Positions 1-8,664 of a DNA stretch of 44,226 bases are shown here, piece after piece. Source of the stretch: Bacilli bacterium (GTDB lineage: Bacteria; Bacillota_I; Bacilli_A; RFN20; CAG-449); assembly GCA_900755065.1 (NCBI GenBank), contig CAAEFC010000041.1, positions 1 through 44,226 of the forward strand, in the 5' to 3' direction. The notes under the pieces are model-generated. The model worked only from the letters and a program-made list of their open reading frames with translations. It did no database searches and was not told the DNA's origin. The first letter of the stretch is position 1. Every line of letters starts with the position of its first letter. A program made the position numbers and the translations under genes.

Positions 1-2
1 AG

Positions 3-1811
3 ATCACCGATGAACAAAGCGGCATGCGGGATATCCGGTTCGTCGTCGCGGTGAAAGGCAGTTACGACGAAGAAAACGGACAAGGCTATGTACCGGGGAA
101 CTACGGATTCAAGGTGGCGATCAACGGGACGGAGAAAGAAGTAAAAGCGACGAAGTACTACAATTCGGTGTACGCAGGAGAAGAAGGCTATGCCAACGCG
201 ATATCGAGTGCGACGGGATTGAAGAGCATCGACGAGTTTGCCGGGAAAGAAGGATACTTTTATTTCATCGCCCTGATGGTGGAGAATGTTCCTTCCGCCT
301 CTTACGATACGGACATCTCCGTTACTCCTTTCGTCGAAATCGACGGCTCTTCCCTTTACGGAACGGAAAAGGTCGTTTCGGTCAACGAATTTCTGGAAAA
401 GAGCATTCTCATCGAGGAAACGCTGACCGGCTGGGTCGGAGACGCGATGCTTCTCACCCCGAAGACCACCGGAAACGTGGGAACGCTTCTCTACTCCGTG
501 TCTGACGAAGACCGTTCGGTCTGCACGGTGGACGGGGACGGTCAGGTTGCTTTGATCGGCGTGGGAAGCGCAACCGTAACGATCGCGTCTTCGCTCGATC
601 CTTCCGTTTATGCGACGGTGCGCATCGTTTCCAAAGACACGATCGTGGAAACCGATTACCGAACCGACACCATGGATTATTCTTCGGTTCGTCAGGACGA
701 TCCGGTGATCCGGACCAAAGCGGACTTAGGAACCAACGTCAACGCGTTTGCCCGTTTCCGCGGAGTCGAAGGCAAAGTCTACATGGCCAGCGCGACCGCG
801 AAAGTATCCGCGACTTCCTCCGGCGATACCTGGTCGAGGATCGCCATCGGGCACACCGCGAGAAGTTCGGATTCGATCTTCCACGGCTGGTGTCTCTCTC
901 CGGGTCAGAACGACTCGATGCGCAAGCAGGTGGCGATGAACATTTCCGCGAGCGGAGACGTGCTTTGGGGAAATCTGACCAACAACTCGCAGGTCTGGAA
1001 TTCATCGATGCAGAAAAAACTGGACTTTTCTTCGGTCCGGCTGACCTCGATCCGTCAGGGCGAGAATTACTATTACTTCGTCAACGACGAATTGGTTTGG
1101 ATGGAAAACCGCCTTTTCACCGATTTCAACGAAACGGATTCGATTCCGACGATTCACGCCGCCAGCGCCGAAGCGGAATTCTCTTCGCTGAGTGCGACGA
1201 CCGACGAAAACCGGATCAACGCCTATTTGCAGGAACATTCCGGAAATGGTAAAATGTACGCGTACAACGACGACGTGATCCTCAATGAGGACGGCACGGA
1301 AATCACCTTCTCGAACGCGGACTATACCTCGATCAAGGACAACTACGCCGCGACGATCGGAGACGCTTTCCTTCTCCCGGCCGGAAAAGAAGCCACCGTC
1401 GAATTCGACGTGACGTTTAAAAGTTGGGGAACAAACGCCGCCGACGCGCTGGTCGCCCTTACCCTGTGGAACAACGGGAAAGCCAACGGGGACTGCCGTT
1501 CGGCGTGTCTGGGCTATCAATCCTGGGGGATGACCGGCTGGAATCACAATGCCGATTTCCCGGGTATCGGCGCAAAGGCGGATCTTCCTACTCCCGTCGA
1601 GTTGGATACCGTCTATCACGTCAGCGTGACGCGTCTCATGAGCGAAGAAAACGATTCTCAGGATCTGTCCGTGGCGATCTCTTCGATCACCGACGGCTGG
1701 ACGTGGGGTTGGAATACCGAAACCGGATCGCGCGGCGATTGCCAGATCCGATTCGGCGCGCAGAACTGCACCGCGGTGATCAGCAATATTTCCGTACGCA
1801 TTGCCGAATAG
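3..1811 (+). CDS. Large secreted/surface protein with Ig-like and jelly-roll-like domains (5' end outside window)
   Basis: The reading frame is open through the left edge, so the start lies outside the window and only about 600 C-terminal residues are seen. Counting from the ATG at position 24, a beta-rich region of about 130 residues is followed by a segment at about 145-200 resembling a bacterial group-2 Ig-like (BIG_2) domain (pattern S-D-E...V-D-G-x-G-x-V...V-G-x-A-T-V-T). Two segments at about 230-395 and 430-595 are rich in Trp, Asn and Gly and read like concanavalin/LamG-type beta-sandwiches. No sortase signal, transmembrane anchor or catalytic motif is visible at the C-terminus. A perfect hairpin follows the stop. 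The glycosidase genes downstream suggest a role in surface glycan binding, which is inference. The domain names beyond BIG_2 are tentative. Confidence 0.7.
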   Translation: MTDEQSGMRDIRFVVAVKGSYDEENGQGYVPGNYGFKVAINGTEKEVKATKYYNSVYAGEEGYANAISSATGLKSIDEFAGKEGYFYFIALMVENVPSASYDTDISVTPFVEIDGSSLYGTEKVVSVNEFLEKSILIEETLTGWVGDAMLLTPKTTGNVGTLLYSVSDEDRSVCTVDGDGQVALIGVGSATVTIASSLDPSVYATVRIVSKDTIVETDYRTDTMDYSSVRQDDPVIRTKADLGTNVNAFARFRGVEGKVYMASATAKVSATSSGDTWSRIAIGHTARSSDSIFHGWCLSPGQNDSMRKQVAMNISASGDVLWGNLTNNSQVWNSSMQKKLDFSSVRLTSIRQGENYYYFVNDELVWMENRLFTDFNETDSIPTIHAASAEAEFSSLSATTDENRINAYLQEHSGNGKMYAYNDDVILNEDGTEITFSNADYTSIKDNYAATIGDAFLLPAGKEATVEFDVTFKSWGTNAADALVALTLWNNGKANGDCRSACLGYQSWGMTGWNHNADFPGIGAKADLPTPVELDTVYHVSVTRLMSEENDSQDLSVAISSITDGWTWGWNTETGSRGDCQIRFGAQNCTAVISNISVRIAE

Positions 1812-1815
1812 TCTG

Positions 1816-1842
1816 ATCCTGCGGGGTTTCCCGCAGGATTTC
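1816..1842 (+). terminator. Terminator-like hairpin after the surface-protein gene
   Basis: A perfect 10-bp G+C-rich stem (ATCCTGCGGG with its complement) and a 4-base loop start 5 bases after the stop codon. Only a short T-containing tail (TTCTCC) follows, so termination may be partial. It separates the surface-protein gene from the glycosidase operon. Confidence 0.65.
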
Positions 1843-1883
1843 TCCGAAAAACCGGTTAAAGAAACAGAAAGAGGATAACGCTT

Positions 1884-4079
1884 ATGAGCATCGCTTACGA
1901 TTCAAAACGACGCCTGTTCATTCTGGAAAACGCGCGGATCGAATACGCATTTTTCATCGACGGGCAAAACTATCTCCGCCACCTTTATTTCGGGAAGAAA
2001 ATCGCGCCGTTTTCCTTCTCTTCGCTCATCGATCTGGGTTGGGACTGGTCGAAAACGTACCAATCCCCTTCCGAAGAAGAAAAGATTTACGCGGACGCTT
2101 ATTCCTCTTCCGCGAGTCTGATGGAAGTTTCTTCTTCCGGACGGTTCGACCGAAGAGGCGCCCTGATCGTTTTCAGGCAGGAAGACGGTTCGTATCTGAC
2201 CGATTTCTTCTACCGGTCCCACCGGATTTACGAAGGGCTTCCTGTTTTGAACGACCTTCCTTGCGTTTCTTCAAACGGCGGGAAAGCCTCGTCTGTCGAA
2301 ATCGTTCTGGAAGACGCGCTTTCTCACGCCGAACTGATTCTGACCTTTTCTCTGATCGACGACCTTGACGTAATCGTCCGAAGCAGTAAACTCGTCAATC
2401 CGACAGAGAAAGACATTTCCGTCGAACGTATGTTCTCCCTGATGCTCGATCTTCCGGGTTCCGCTTACGATCTGATTCATTTTCCCGGCGACTGGGCGAT
2501 GGAACGAAATGTTTCCCGCCACCCGTTAAGGCAGGAAAGAGTCGTCGTCGAAAGCGAATTCGGCACTTCTTCCCATATGGCGAATCCGTTCAACATTCTG
2601 ATCGAATCGCGCGGGAACGAAGATTACGGCGAGGCGTTCGGATTCAATTTTTTGTGGTCGGGAAACTTTCGTTTTGAAGTCAATGTGGATAAATTCCATT
2701 CTACCCGCGTCCTTCTGGGCATCAACGACGCGAATTTCGACTATCGCCTGAAAGCCGGTTCGGAAACGGAACTCCCGCAGGGCATCATCGCCTGCTCTTC
2801 AAAAGGGCTGAACGGATTAAGCGCCGTGCTTCACGATTTGATCCGCGACCATATCGTTCGCGATTCCCGCGCGAAAGAATACCGTCCGCTTCTCTTCAAT
2901 TCCTGGGAGGGGTGTTATCTGAATTTCACCACCGAAAGCATTCTCGAATATATGGATCGCGCGAAAGAAATCGGCGCGGAATTATTCGTTCTCGACGACG
3001 GCTGGTTTGGCGATCGGGACGAAGACGACCGCGGATTGGGCGACTGGTTCGTCCACTCCTCGAAAATCGATCTGAAAAAAGTCATCGACCGTTGCCACGA
3101 TCTGGGAATGAAATTCGGCCTTTGGTTCGAGCCGGAAATGGTCAACCCGAAATCCCGCTTTTACCGGGAAAACCCCTTCTCTTCTCTGGGGCATCGCAAT
3201 CTCGACCGCGAGTTATCCCGTCATCAGTTTTACCTCGATCTGACCGATCCGGAAATCATCGAACGGATCGCCTCTCAGGTCAATCGCATTCTGGATACCT
3301 ATGCGATCGATTATGTCAAATGGGATCACAACCGACCCGTCGCCGATACCTTTTCCTATCACCTTCATAAGGAGGATCAGGGAAAAGTCTCCTATCTGAT
3401 GACGATGGGATTCTATTCGCTTTGCCGGAAAATCATCGACCGCCACCCGGAAATCTTCTTCGAAGGCTGTGCTTCCGGCGGAGGGCGCTTCGACCTGGGA
3501 ATGGCCTATTTCTTTCCGCAAATCTGGTGCAGCGACGAAACCGATCCCGTCCAGCGGTTGTATATCCAGTACGGCACTTCGATGGGCTATCCGCTTTCGA
3601 TGATCGGAAGCCACGTGTCCAAACACCCTCTCACTTCGTATAAAACCAAATCCGACATCGCTTTTTTCGGGACTTACGGTTACGAATTCGATCCGACCCG
3701 ACTGAGTGAAAGCGAAAAAGACGAACTCAGAGAAAACCTCGGTTTGTACCGCGCGATACACCAAGATGTCATTCTCAACGGAGACCTGTATCGCATCTAT
3801 TCCCCTTTTGATTCCAACTACTTCGCTCAGATCGCCGTCAGCAAAGAAAAGTCGGACGCGGTGTTTCTCTTCGTCAATCTGAGAAAAGAGAACAATTCGT
3901 ACCGATTTGTCCGTCTCAAAGGTCTCGATCCGGAAAAACAATACCGGAATTCCCTCGATAAACAGGTTTATTCCGGCGATTATTACTTGAACGTCGGTCT
4001 CAATCTGACCCGATGGATCGACGAATTCACCTCTTTTCTGGTGGTTCTGCACGAAGAAAAAAATCCTTCCGCGAGGTAA
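1884..4079 (+). CDS. Alpha-galactosidase, glycoside hydrolase family 36
   Basis: Hydrolyses terminal alpha-1,6-galactose from oligosaccharides such as raffinose and melibiose. The 731-residue length is typical of bacterial GH36 enzymes. There is an N-terminal beta-sandwich domain, then the catalytic barrel with LDDGWF at about 367-374. The nucleophile motif KWDHNR places Asp481, and the acid/base motif SDETD places Asp551; the 70-residue spacing is the one known in characterised GH36 enzymes. No signal peptide is visible, so it is probably cytoplasmic. A ribosome site (AGAGGA) lies 8 bases before the ATG. It is the first of three closely packed genes (gaps of 5 and 10 bases) with an SGNH hydrolase and a GH43 enzyme, so they are probably cotranscribed. 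No operator was seen directly upstream. Confidence 0.95.
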   Translation: MSIAYDSKRRLFILENARIEYAFFIDGQNYLRHLYFGKKIAPFSFSSLIDLGWDWSKTYQSPSEEEKIYADAYSSSASLMEVSSSGRFDRRGALIVFRQEDGSYLTDFFYRSHRIYEGLPVLNDLPCVSSNGGKASSVEIVLEDALSHAELILTFSLIDDLDVIVRSSKLVNPTEKDISVERMFSLMLDLPGSAYDLIHFPGDWAMERNVSRHPLRQERVVVESEFGTSSHMANPFNILIESRGNEDYGEAFGFNFLWSGNFRFEVNVDKFHSTRVLLGINDANFDYRLKAGSETELPQGIIACSSKGLNGLSAVLHDLIRDHIVRDSRAKEYRPLLFNSWEGCYLNFTTESILEYMDRAKEIGAELFVLDDGWFGDRDEDDRGLGDWFVHSSKIDLKKVIDRCHDLGMKFGLWFEPEMVNPKSRFYRENPFSSLGHRNLDRELSRHQFYLDLTDPEIIERIASQVNRILDTYAIDYVKWDHNRPVADTFSYHLHKEDQGKVSYLMTMGFYSLCRKIIDRHPEIFFEGCASGGGRFDLGMAYFFPQIWCSDETDPVQRLYIQYGTSMGYPLSMIGSHVSKHPLTSYKTKSDIAFFGTYGYEFDPTRLSESEKDELRENLGLYRAIHQDVILNGDLYRIYSPFDSNYFAQIAVSKEKSDAVFLFVNLRKENNSYRFVRLKGLDPEKQYRNSLDKQVYSGDYYLNVGLNLTRWIDEFTSFLVVLHEEKNPSAR

Positions 4080-4084
4080 TGTAA

Positions 4085-5065
4085 ATGAAAAAAATCATCC
4101 TTCCCTTGTTTTTCGTCCTGTCCGTTTCCGGCTGTTCCGGAAGCGGAATGACGGAAAGCCCCCTTTCTTCCGACTCGATGCCGCACAGCGAAACGCATTC
4201 CTTACAATCGGAAACCGAACCCTACACGCTTTACATCAAGACGGTTCGTCAGTATCTTTCCTACGCGCCGACGAAAATCGAAGTTTTCCAAAACGGCGAG
4301 CCGAGTACGATCGATCTGTACTATGAAATCGAAGACGAAGAAGTCTGCACGATCGAAAACGGGTATGTCACGGGATTGAAGATCGGCGAAACGCGCGTCT
4401 ACGCTTCTTCGATCGACGGAACGGAAACCTCCTTTTCCGTTTCGATCGAAGATCCTGACGATTATCCGTTCAACCGCGACGTGCAGTCGAAAGAAGAGGC
4501 TTATCTTCTTCGCGGCAACTATATTCGTCCGACTCTCTTCGTCGGCGATTCCTTCTTCGATCAAAGCAATTTCTGGACGACCTTTTACGACGATTTCGAG
4601 CCTGAAAAGAAATGCGTCAGTGTCGGTATCAGTTCGACCAAGACGACCGACTGGGTCATCTGCCGCGATCGCCTCCTGTTCAACTATCAGCCGAAAAACC
4701 TGATTCTCCACATCGGAACCAACGACATCAACGATACGTCTTTGAATCTGAGCGTCGACGACTACTACCGTCAGATCACCGCGTTTCTGGATCTCTTAGT
4801 CAGCCATCTTACCGACACGGAAATTTACTTCTTCGGCATCGAAAACCGCGCCGGAAGCGCAGGAGGGAAAAACGCCTATGCCGAAAGGGTTACAGAGAAA
4901 ATCCGATGCGAATACGCGCCATTATACGGAAATTTCACCTATATCGATTCCCCTTCCGTATTCAACGCCGATCAGGATAAATACATCAGTTCCGACCAGA
5001 TTCATCCCAGCAAGGACGGATACGCCTATTATGTGGAAATCCTGAATCAATTGGTCGATTTTTAG
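4085..5065 (+). CDS. SGNH/GDSL-family hydrolase lipoprotein (probable carbohydrate esterase)
   Basis: A 326-residue lipoprotein: the signal peptide ends in a VSGC lipobox (Cys17), predicting attachment to the outer face of the membrane. A Ser/Thr-rich linker leads to a domain at about 45-125 with an Ig-like (BIG_2) look. The SGNH hydrolase core follows: block I GDS with Ser156 as probable nucleophile, the GTNDIND block near 215-221, and DQIH supplying Asp304 and His307 of the catalytic triad. Such enzymes usually deacylate polysaccharides, and the glycosidase neighbours make a glycan deacetylase role likely; the substrate is unknown. The ribosome site (GAGG) lies inside the end of the galactosidase gene, which suggests tight coupling. 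Confidence 0.88.
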   Translation: MKKIILPLFFVLSVSGCSGSGMTESPLSSDSMPHSETHSLQSETEPYTLYIKTVRQYLSYAPTKIEVFQNGEPSTIDLYYEIEDEEVCTIENGYVTGLKIGETRVYASSIDGTETSFSVSIEDPDDYPFNRDVQSKEEAYLLRGNYIRPTLFVGDSFFDQSNFWTTFYDDFEPEKKCVSVGISSTKTTDWVICRDRLLFNYQPKNLILHIGTNDINDTSLNLSVDDYYRQITAFLDLLVSHLTDTEIYFFGIENRAGSAGGKNAYAERVTEKIRCEYAPLYGNFTYIDSPSVFNADQDKYISSDQIHPSKDGYAYYVEILNQLVDF

Positions 5066-5075
5066 AGGTCTGATT

Positions 5076-5906
5076 ATGAAATTATTGCAAGATATTCCTA
5101 TCCGCGATCCATACGTTCTGTATGAAAACGGCATTTATTACCTTTACGCTTCGGGCATTCGCGACGGTCGGCCCTGTTTTCTTTGCTACCGTTCGTCCGA
5201 TTTGACCGAATTCGGGAATCCCGTCCCGATTTTTGAAAAGAATCCGGATTTCTGGGGAACCCGTGACTTCTGGGCGCCGGAAGTGCATAAGTACAAAGAG
5301 CGCTACTATTTGCTGGCGTCTTTCAAGGCGGAAAACCGATGTCGCGGCACTTCGATTCTGGTTTCGGATACCCCCGACGGAACCTTCACTCCCCTGATCA
5401 ACCGTCCGATCACCCCTTTTCATTGGGAGTGCCTCGACGGAACGCTCTACGTCGAAAACGGCATTCCGTATCTGATCTTCTGCAAAGAATGGCTTCAAGT
5501 CAAAAACGGCGAGATGTACATCGCCGAACTGAGCGAAGATCTGTCCTCTTTGAAAAGCGATCCGATTCTTCTCTTCAAGGCCAAAGACGCCTTATGGACG
5601 CGATCGATCCGGGGACAAGACAATTTCGTCACCGACGGTCCTTTCATCTTTAAACAAAACGGAGAATACTGCATGATCTGGTCGAGTTTTTCAGAAAACG
5701 GATACGCAATGGGTCTGGCGCGAAGCCGTTCGCTGACCGACGGGTGGGTCCATGAAAAACAGCCTCTGTACGATCAGGACGGAGGACACGGCATGATCTT
5801 CGACAACAAGGGCGAAGAAACGGTCATTTTCCATTCGCCGAACGGTCCTTCGGGTCGGGAAAGAATGAAAATTCTCCCATTAAAGGAACTATTGCCCGCG
5901 TACTGA
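5076..5906 (+). CDS. Glycoside hydrolase family 43-like enzyme
   Basis: A 276-residue single-domain protein with five-bladed beta-propeller repeats typical of GH43 (arabinofuranosidases, xylosidases, arabinanases). The general base is probably Asp11 in the N-terminal IRDPYV motif. FWAPEVH (about 65-71), LDGTLY (Asp121) and GGHGM (His239) are further family landmarks. The position where many GH43 proteins carry the catalytic acid Glu reads VTDGPF here, with Asp187. Similar TDGP sequences occur in some GH43 subgroups, as far as I recall, so it may be a subgroup feature rather than a loss. No signal peptide is visible, so it is probably cytoplasmic, acting on imported oligosaccharides. Last gene of the galactosidase operon. 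Confidence 0.88.
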   Translation: MKLLQDIPIRDPYVLYENGIYYLYASGIRDGRPCFLCYRSSDLTEFGNPVPIFEKNPDFWGTRDFWAPEVHKYKERYYLLASFKAENRCRGTSILVSDTPDGTFTPLINRPITPFHWECLDGTLYVENGIPYLIFCKEWLQVKNGEMYIAELSEDLSSLKSDPILLFKAKDALWTRSIRGQDNFVTDGPFIFKQNGEYCMIWSSFSENGYAMGLARSRSLTDGWVHEKQPLYDQDGGHGMIFDNKGEETVIFHSPNGPSGRERMKILPLKELLPAY

Positions 5907-5944
5907 CGAAATTTCTCCCGGACGCCGCCGAATCGTTGCCGTCA

Positions 5945-5967
5945 AAATGTGCGAAAGCACGCTTTTT
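5945..5967. terminator. Short bidirectional hairpin between convergent GH43 and lacI-type genes
   Basis: A GTGC-GAAA-GCAC hairpin with A-rich sequence on one side and T5 on the other lies between two convergent genes. It could act on either strand. The stem is only 4-5 bp, so its strength is uncertain. Confidence 0.4.
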
Positions 5968-6934
5968 ATTCGTGGAAGACGACTTTAACCGGAAATACCT
6001 TTCGATGCGGACGATCCGATTCTTCTCCGTCGAAGCGTTTCTTCATCAGATCCGCCGTATATCGGGCGATTTCTTCATAGGAAGAAGACACGCTGTTGAC
6101 GCGTTCGCAAACGTTTAGATAGCCGGATACGTCGTCATAACCGAACAGTTTGACTTTACCGCCGACAGGAAAATTGAAATGCCGCCGGATCGTAATCGCC
6201 AGTTCGTCGTTATGCGTAAAGATAAAATCGAATTTGCCTTTTTCGATAAAATCGTACATGGCGTCGAAACGGCCGTATTCTTCGAGCGTGAGAAAATACG
6301 TCTCAGCTTTCTTCTTGCCCCCAATGCTTTGAAGAAAGCCTTCTGCCCTTCTCCTCGACGTTTCCGTAAACGCATTGCCGATATAAAGGGCTTTTTCGCA
6401 TTCGGAGGATAAAAAGACTTCTCCGATCTGCCTTCCCCCGTCTCCGTCGTCGGTGTAAACCGAATCGACCGAAGCAAACGGCGAATTCGATCCCAGCAGA
6501 ATGACGGGAATGTTCCTCTCTTCAAAAATCCGGGCGACGTTTTGTTCCGGTTCGACGAACGTGATCACGCCTCCGCAACGATTGAGCATCACCTTTTCCA
6601 CCGTCTGGCGATCGACGACGCTGTCGACGGGTATCAGAAGACCGTCGAGATGCCGTTCTTTCAGGTCGTTCAACAGATACGTAATCATGATCAGGTAATA
6701 CGGATTCTGCAAAGACGGAAAAATGATCGCGACGAAATTCGTCTTTCCGTTGACCAGATAATACGCGATATTGTTGGAAATGTAGCCCAATTCCTGCGCT
6801 TTCGCTTTGACTTTGGCAATGGTCTCTTTCGAGATGTCGTTACAATCCCTCAAAGCGTGCGAAACGGTATTGAGGGATACGCCCAATGCGTCGGCGATAT
6901 CCTGCTGTCGGATCAGATTTGATTTCTTTTTCAT
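5966..6934 (-). CDS. LacI-family transcriptional repressor
   Basis: A 322-residue DNA-binding regulator, normal length for LacI/GalR. The helix-turn-helix (QQDIADALGVSLNTVSHAL, about 9-27) and hinge helix (KVKAKAQELGY) are at the N-terminus, followed by a periplasmic-binding-protein-like sugar-sensing domain (from about 57) with the usual NPYYLIMI segment. I place the start at the ATG at 6934, which has an AAAGGA ribosome site 6 bases away; a longer reading would need a TTG start overlapping that site. It is convergent with the GH43 gene and divergent from the esterase. The shared intergenic region holds a perfect 16-bp palindrome with a central CG, as LacI-type operators have, so it probably represses the esterase and perhaps itself. 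The effector sugar is unknown. Confidence 0.92.
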   Translation of the reverse strand: MKKKSNLIRQQDIADALGVSLNTVSHALRDCNDISKETIAKVKAKAQELGYISNNIAYYLVNGKTNFVAIIFPSLQNPYYLIMITYLLNDLKERHLDGLLIPVDSVVDRQTVEKVMLNRCGGVITFVEPEQNVARIFEERNIPVILLGSNSPFASVDSVYTDDGDGGRQIGEVFLSSECEKALYIGNAFTETSRRRAEGFLQSIGGKKKAETYFLTLEEYGRFDAMYDFIEKGKFDFIFTHNDELAITIRRHFNFPVGGKVKLFGYDDVSGYLNVCERVNSVSSSYEEIARYTADLMKKRFDGEESDRPHRKVFPVKVVFHE

Positions 6935-6964
6935 CTTGTTTCCTTTCAAAGTCCGAATAAATGA

Positions 6965-6991
6965 TTGACATTATCGATAATGTATTATACT
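6965..6991 (+). promoter_or_regulatory. Promoter of the esterase gene
   Basis: A perfect -35 TTGACA (6965-6970) and a -10 TATACT (6986-6991) with a short 15-base spacer lie 28 bases before the esterase start. The spacer is occupied by the LacI-type palindrome. Confidence 0.6.
6968..6983. promoter_or_regulatory. Probable LacI-type operator (16-bp perfect palindrome)
   Basis: ACATTATCGATAATGT is a perfect palindrome with a central CG step. It overlaps the end of the -35 box and the spacer of the esterase promoter and lies 34 bases upstream of the divergent repressor start. Both placement and symmetry fit an operator for that repressor; binding is inferred. Confidence 0.65.
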
Positions 6992-7018
6992 CTTTTTTTA
7001 AGGAGATGAAAAGGTTTT

Positions 7019-7957
7019 ATGAACAAAAAAGTATTCTTGCTGTTTCCCTTGATTTTAACCGGCTGTTCGCCTGTGAATCCGGCGATTTCTTCCGCCGATT
7101 CGCTTTCTTCCCAACCGTATTCTTCTTCCGCAAAGGAAGAGGAAATCCCCGAGATCGCCGATGTCGTGATTCTCGCCGGGCAATCCAATTGCGAAGGGCA
7201 TTCTCACGTTACCTATCTCAGAAAGAATACGAGCGAATCGCAGAGAGAGGACTACCGGAACGGCTTTGAAAATGCGCTGATCCGTTTTTCCTCCAATCGC
7301 GGCACCCATAAAAGCGGCGGTTTTGTTCCGGTAAAAGAAGGAATAGGCGTATCCACAGACCGATTCGGCATCGAAATCGGAATCGCCGAAGCGCTGAAAG
7401 AGGCGGGAATCCAAAAGAAAACCTATTTCATCAAATATGCCGTCGGCGGAACCACGCTGTACGACGACTGGCACTCTCCTTCTTCCGGATTCGGCGAATC
7501 GGAACTTTACGCCGGAATGGTTTCGTTCATCTACGATTCGCTCAGCCAACTGGAAGAAAAGAATCTGATCCCGGTTATCCGCGCTTTCTGCTGGATGCAA
7601 GGCGAAAGCGATGCTTCCGGGAACAACGCTTCTGCCTACTATGGACTGGAAAAAGCCTTTGTCCGCGACGTCTTTGAAGGATTCTCCTATTACGCTTCGG
7701 AAGACGGAATCCTATTCGTCGACGGCGGTATCTCGGATTGCCCGAGTTGGACGCATTTTTCGACGATCAACGACGCGAAAAAGAAACTATCCGAAGAAAA
7801 CCCGAAACAGCACTTTTTCATCGATACGATCGCGGAAGGATTGACCTACGATCAGGAACCGGAAGGAAATCCGGATCTCTACCACTACGACGCGCTAAGC
7901 GAACTGCGTCTTGGAAAACTTTTCGGCAACGTCCTGCTGAATGAAAACCGGATTTAA
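7019..7957 (+). CDS. CE6/SASA-type carbohydrate esterase lipoprotein (sialate O-acetylesterase-like)
   Basis: A 312-residue lipoprotein with signal peptide and LTGC lipobox (Cys16), then a Ser-rich linker to about residue 42. The SASA/CE6 esterase domain follows: the nucleophile block LAGQSN (Ser56), the central WMQGESD block near 196-202, and a C-terminal D-x-x-H-x-D-A stretch (DLYHYDA) that should supply the catalytic His. Family members remove acetyl groups from xylan or sialic acid, so surface deacetylation of dietary or host glycans is likely; the exact substrate cannot be read. It has its own promoter with an operator-like palindrome, divergent from the LacI-type gene. Its stop codon overlaps the stop of the convergent rloB gene in a shared TTAA. 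Confidence 0.87.
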   Translation: MNKKVFLLFPLILTGCSPVNPAISSADSLSSQPYSSSAKEEEIPEIADVVILAGQSNCEGHSHVTYLRKNTSESQREDYRNGFENALIRFSSNRGTHKSGGFVPVKEGIGVSTDRFGIEIGIAEALKEAGIQKKTYFIKYAVGGTTLYDDWHSPSSGFGESELYAGMVSFIYDSLSQLEEKNLIPVIRAFCWMQGESDASGNNASAYYGLEKAFVRDVFEGFSYYASEDGILFVDGGISDCPSWTHFSTINDAKKKLSEENPKQHFFIDTIAEGLTYDQEPEGNPDLYHYDALSELRLGKLFGNVLLNENRI

Positions 7958-8664
7958 TCTTTGGTTTTCTTCATATAAGGTAAAAAGTATTCGGCGAATC
8001 GGTAAACTCCTGTCGAAGGATTGCTCAACGTATTTAATCCCGGCAGGCGTTTGGCATTTCGAATCGCGTTTTCAAGATTTCCTCCTTTTTCTGTTAAATA
8101 CCGGTGCATACCTTCTTTTGTTTTGGAATACGATTCCGGTTTGAGTTTCGCGTTCAGAAAAGCATTATACTCTTTTCGCGAAAGACGGCTTTCGCAAAAA
8201 GCAAAATACAAGCAATACCACAATTCAAAAGCCTCGTTAGAAAAACAGGAATGCCAAACGATTCCCGTTCTTTTGTCATATCGAAAGCCCTCCTCGTTTT
8301 TTTCTGTCGAATTATTCATTTTTTCGATCGTACGATTGGCTTTCTGAAAATCTTTATCCGGAAAATCATCTTTATCGAAAAAAATCCAGACATGGTCGAT
8401 CTGTTCATCATTCTGAAACCGTTTCTCGACATCTTGTTTTGCGTTTTTCACCAAAGACAATGTGTGAAGCGGCGTTCTTTGTCCGACCGAAATGATTTCG
8501 ATGTCATTGGCACGGCAACGATATTTTTCCGCAATCTCCTGTTTTATGCTTTCTATATAGTTCGGCTCGGTTTTCGTTCCTTCCGCATAGACTAAATGAC
8601 GTCCGAACTGAATCAATTCTTTCGGAAGACTTCTTCTTCCTTTCGGGCTCAGCGGTCTATGCAT
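7954..8664 (-). CDS. RloB-like (AbiLii-like) TOPRIM-fold protein
   Basis: A 236-residue protein with the RloB pattern: an N-terminal YAEGTKTEPNY motif (the E-G-x-x-T-E-P-x-Y signature at about 27-37) and HVWIFFDKDDFP (DxDD, about 92-103), resembling the acidic metal-binding motifs of TOPRIM nucleases. C-terminal NEAFELWY and the LPGLNTL region are also typical. The start overlaps the end of the upstream ATPase gene by 8 bases, showing translational coupling. The same pair makes up AbiL (abiLi/abiLii) phage-abortive systems and the rlo genes found in restriction loci. The likely role is the effector nuclease of a defence pair; function here is inferred. The sequence is visibly A+T-richer than the neighbouring glycosidase genes. 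Confidence 0.85.
   Translation of the reverse strand: MHRPLSPKGRRSLPKELIQFGRHLVYAEGTKTEPNYIESIKQEIAEKYRCRANDIEIISVGQRTPLHTLSLVKNAKQDVEKRFQNDEQIDHVWIFFDKDDFPDKDFQKANRTIEKMNNSTEKNEEGFRYDKRTGIVWHSCFSNEAFELWYCLYFAFCESRLSRKEYNAFLNAKLKPESYSKTKEGMHRYLTEKGGNLENAIRNAKRLPGLNTLSNPSTGVYRFAEYFLPYMKKTKD

Noticed and set aside
1816..1842. Operator for the galactosidase operon
   Set aside because: The palindromic sequence directly follows a stop codon and has a loop suited to an RNA hairpin, so a terminator is the simpler reading; it does not resemble the palindrome at 6968.
5966..6949. Longer LacI-type start at 6949
   Set aside because: The codon is TTG and overlaps the AAAGGA ribosome site that serves the ATG at 6934.
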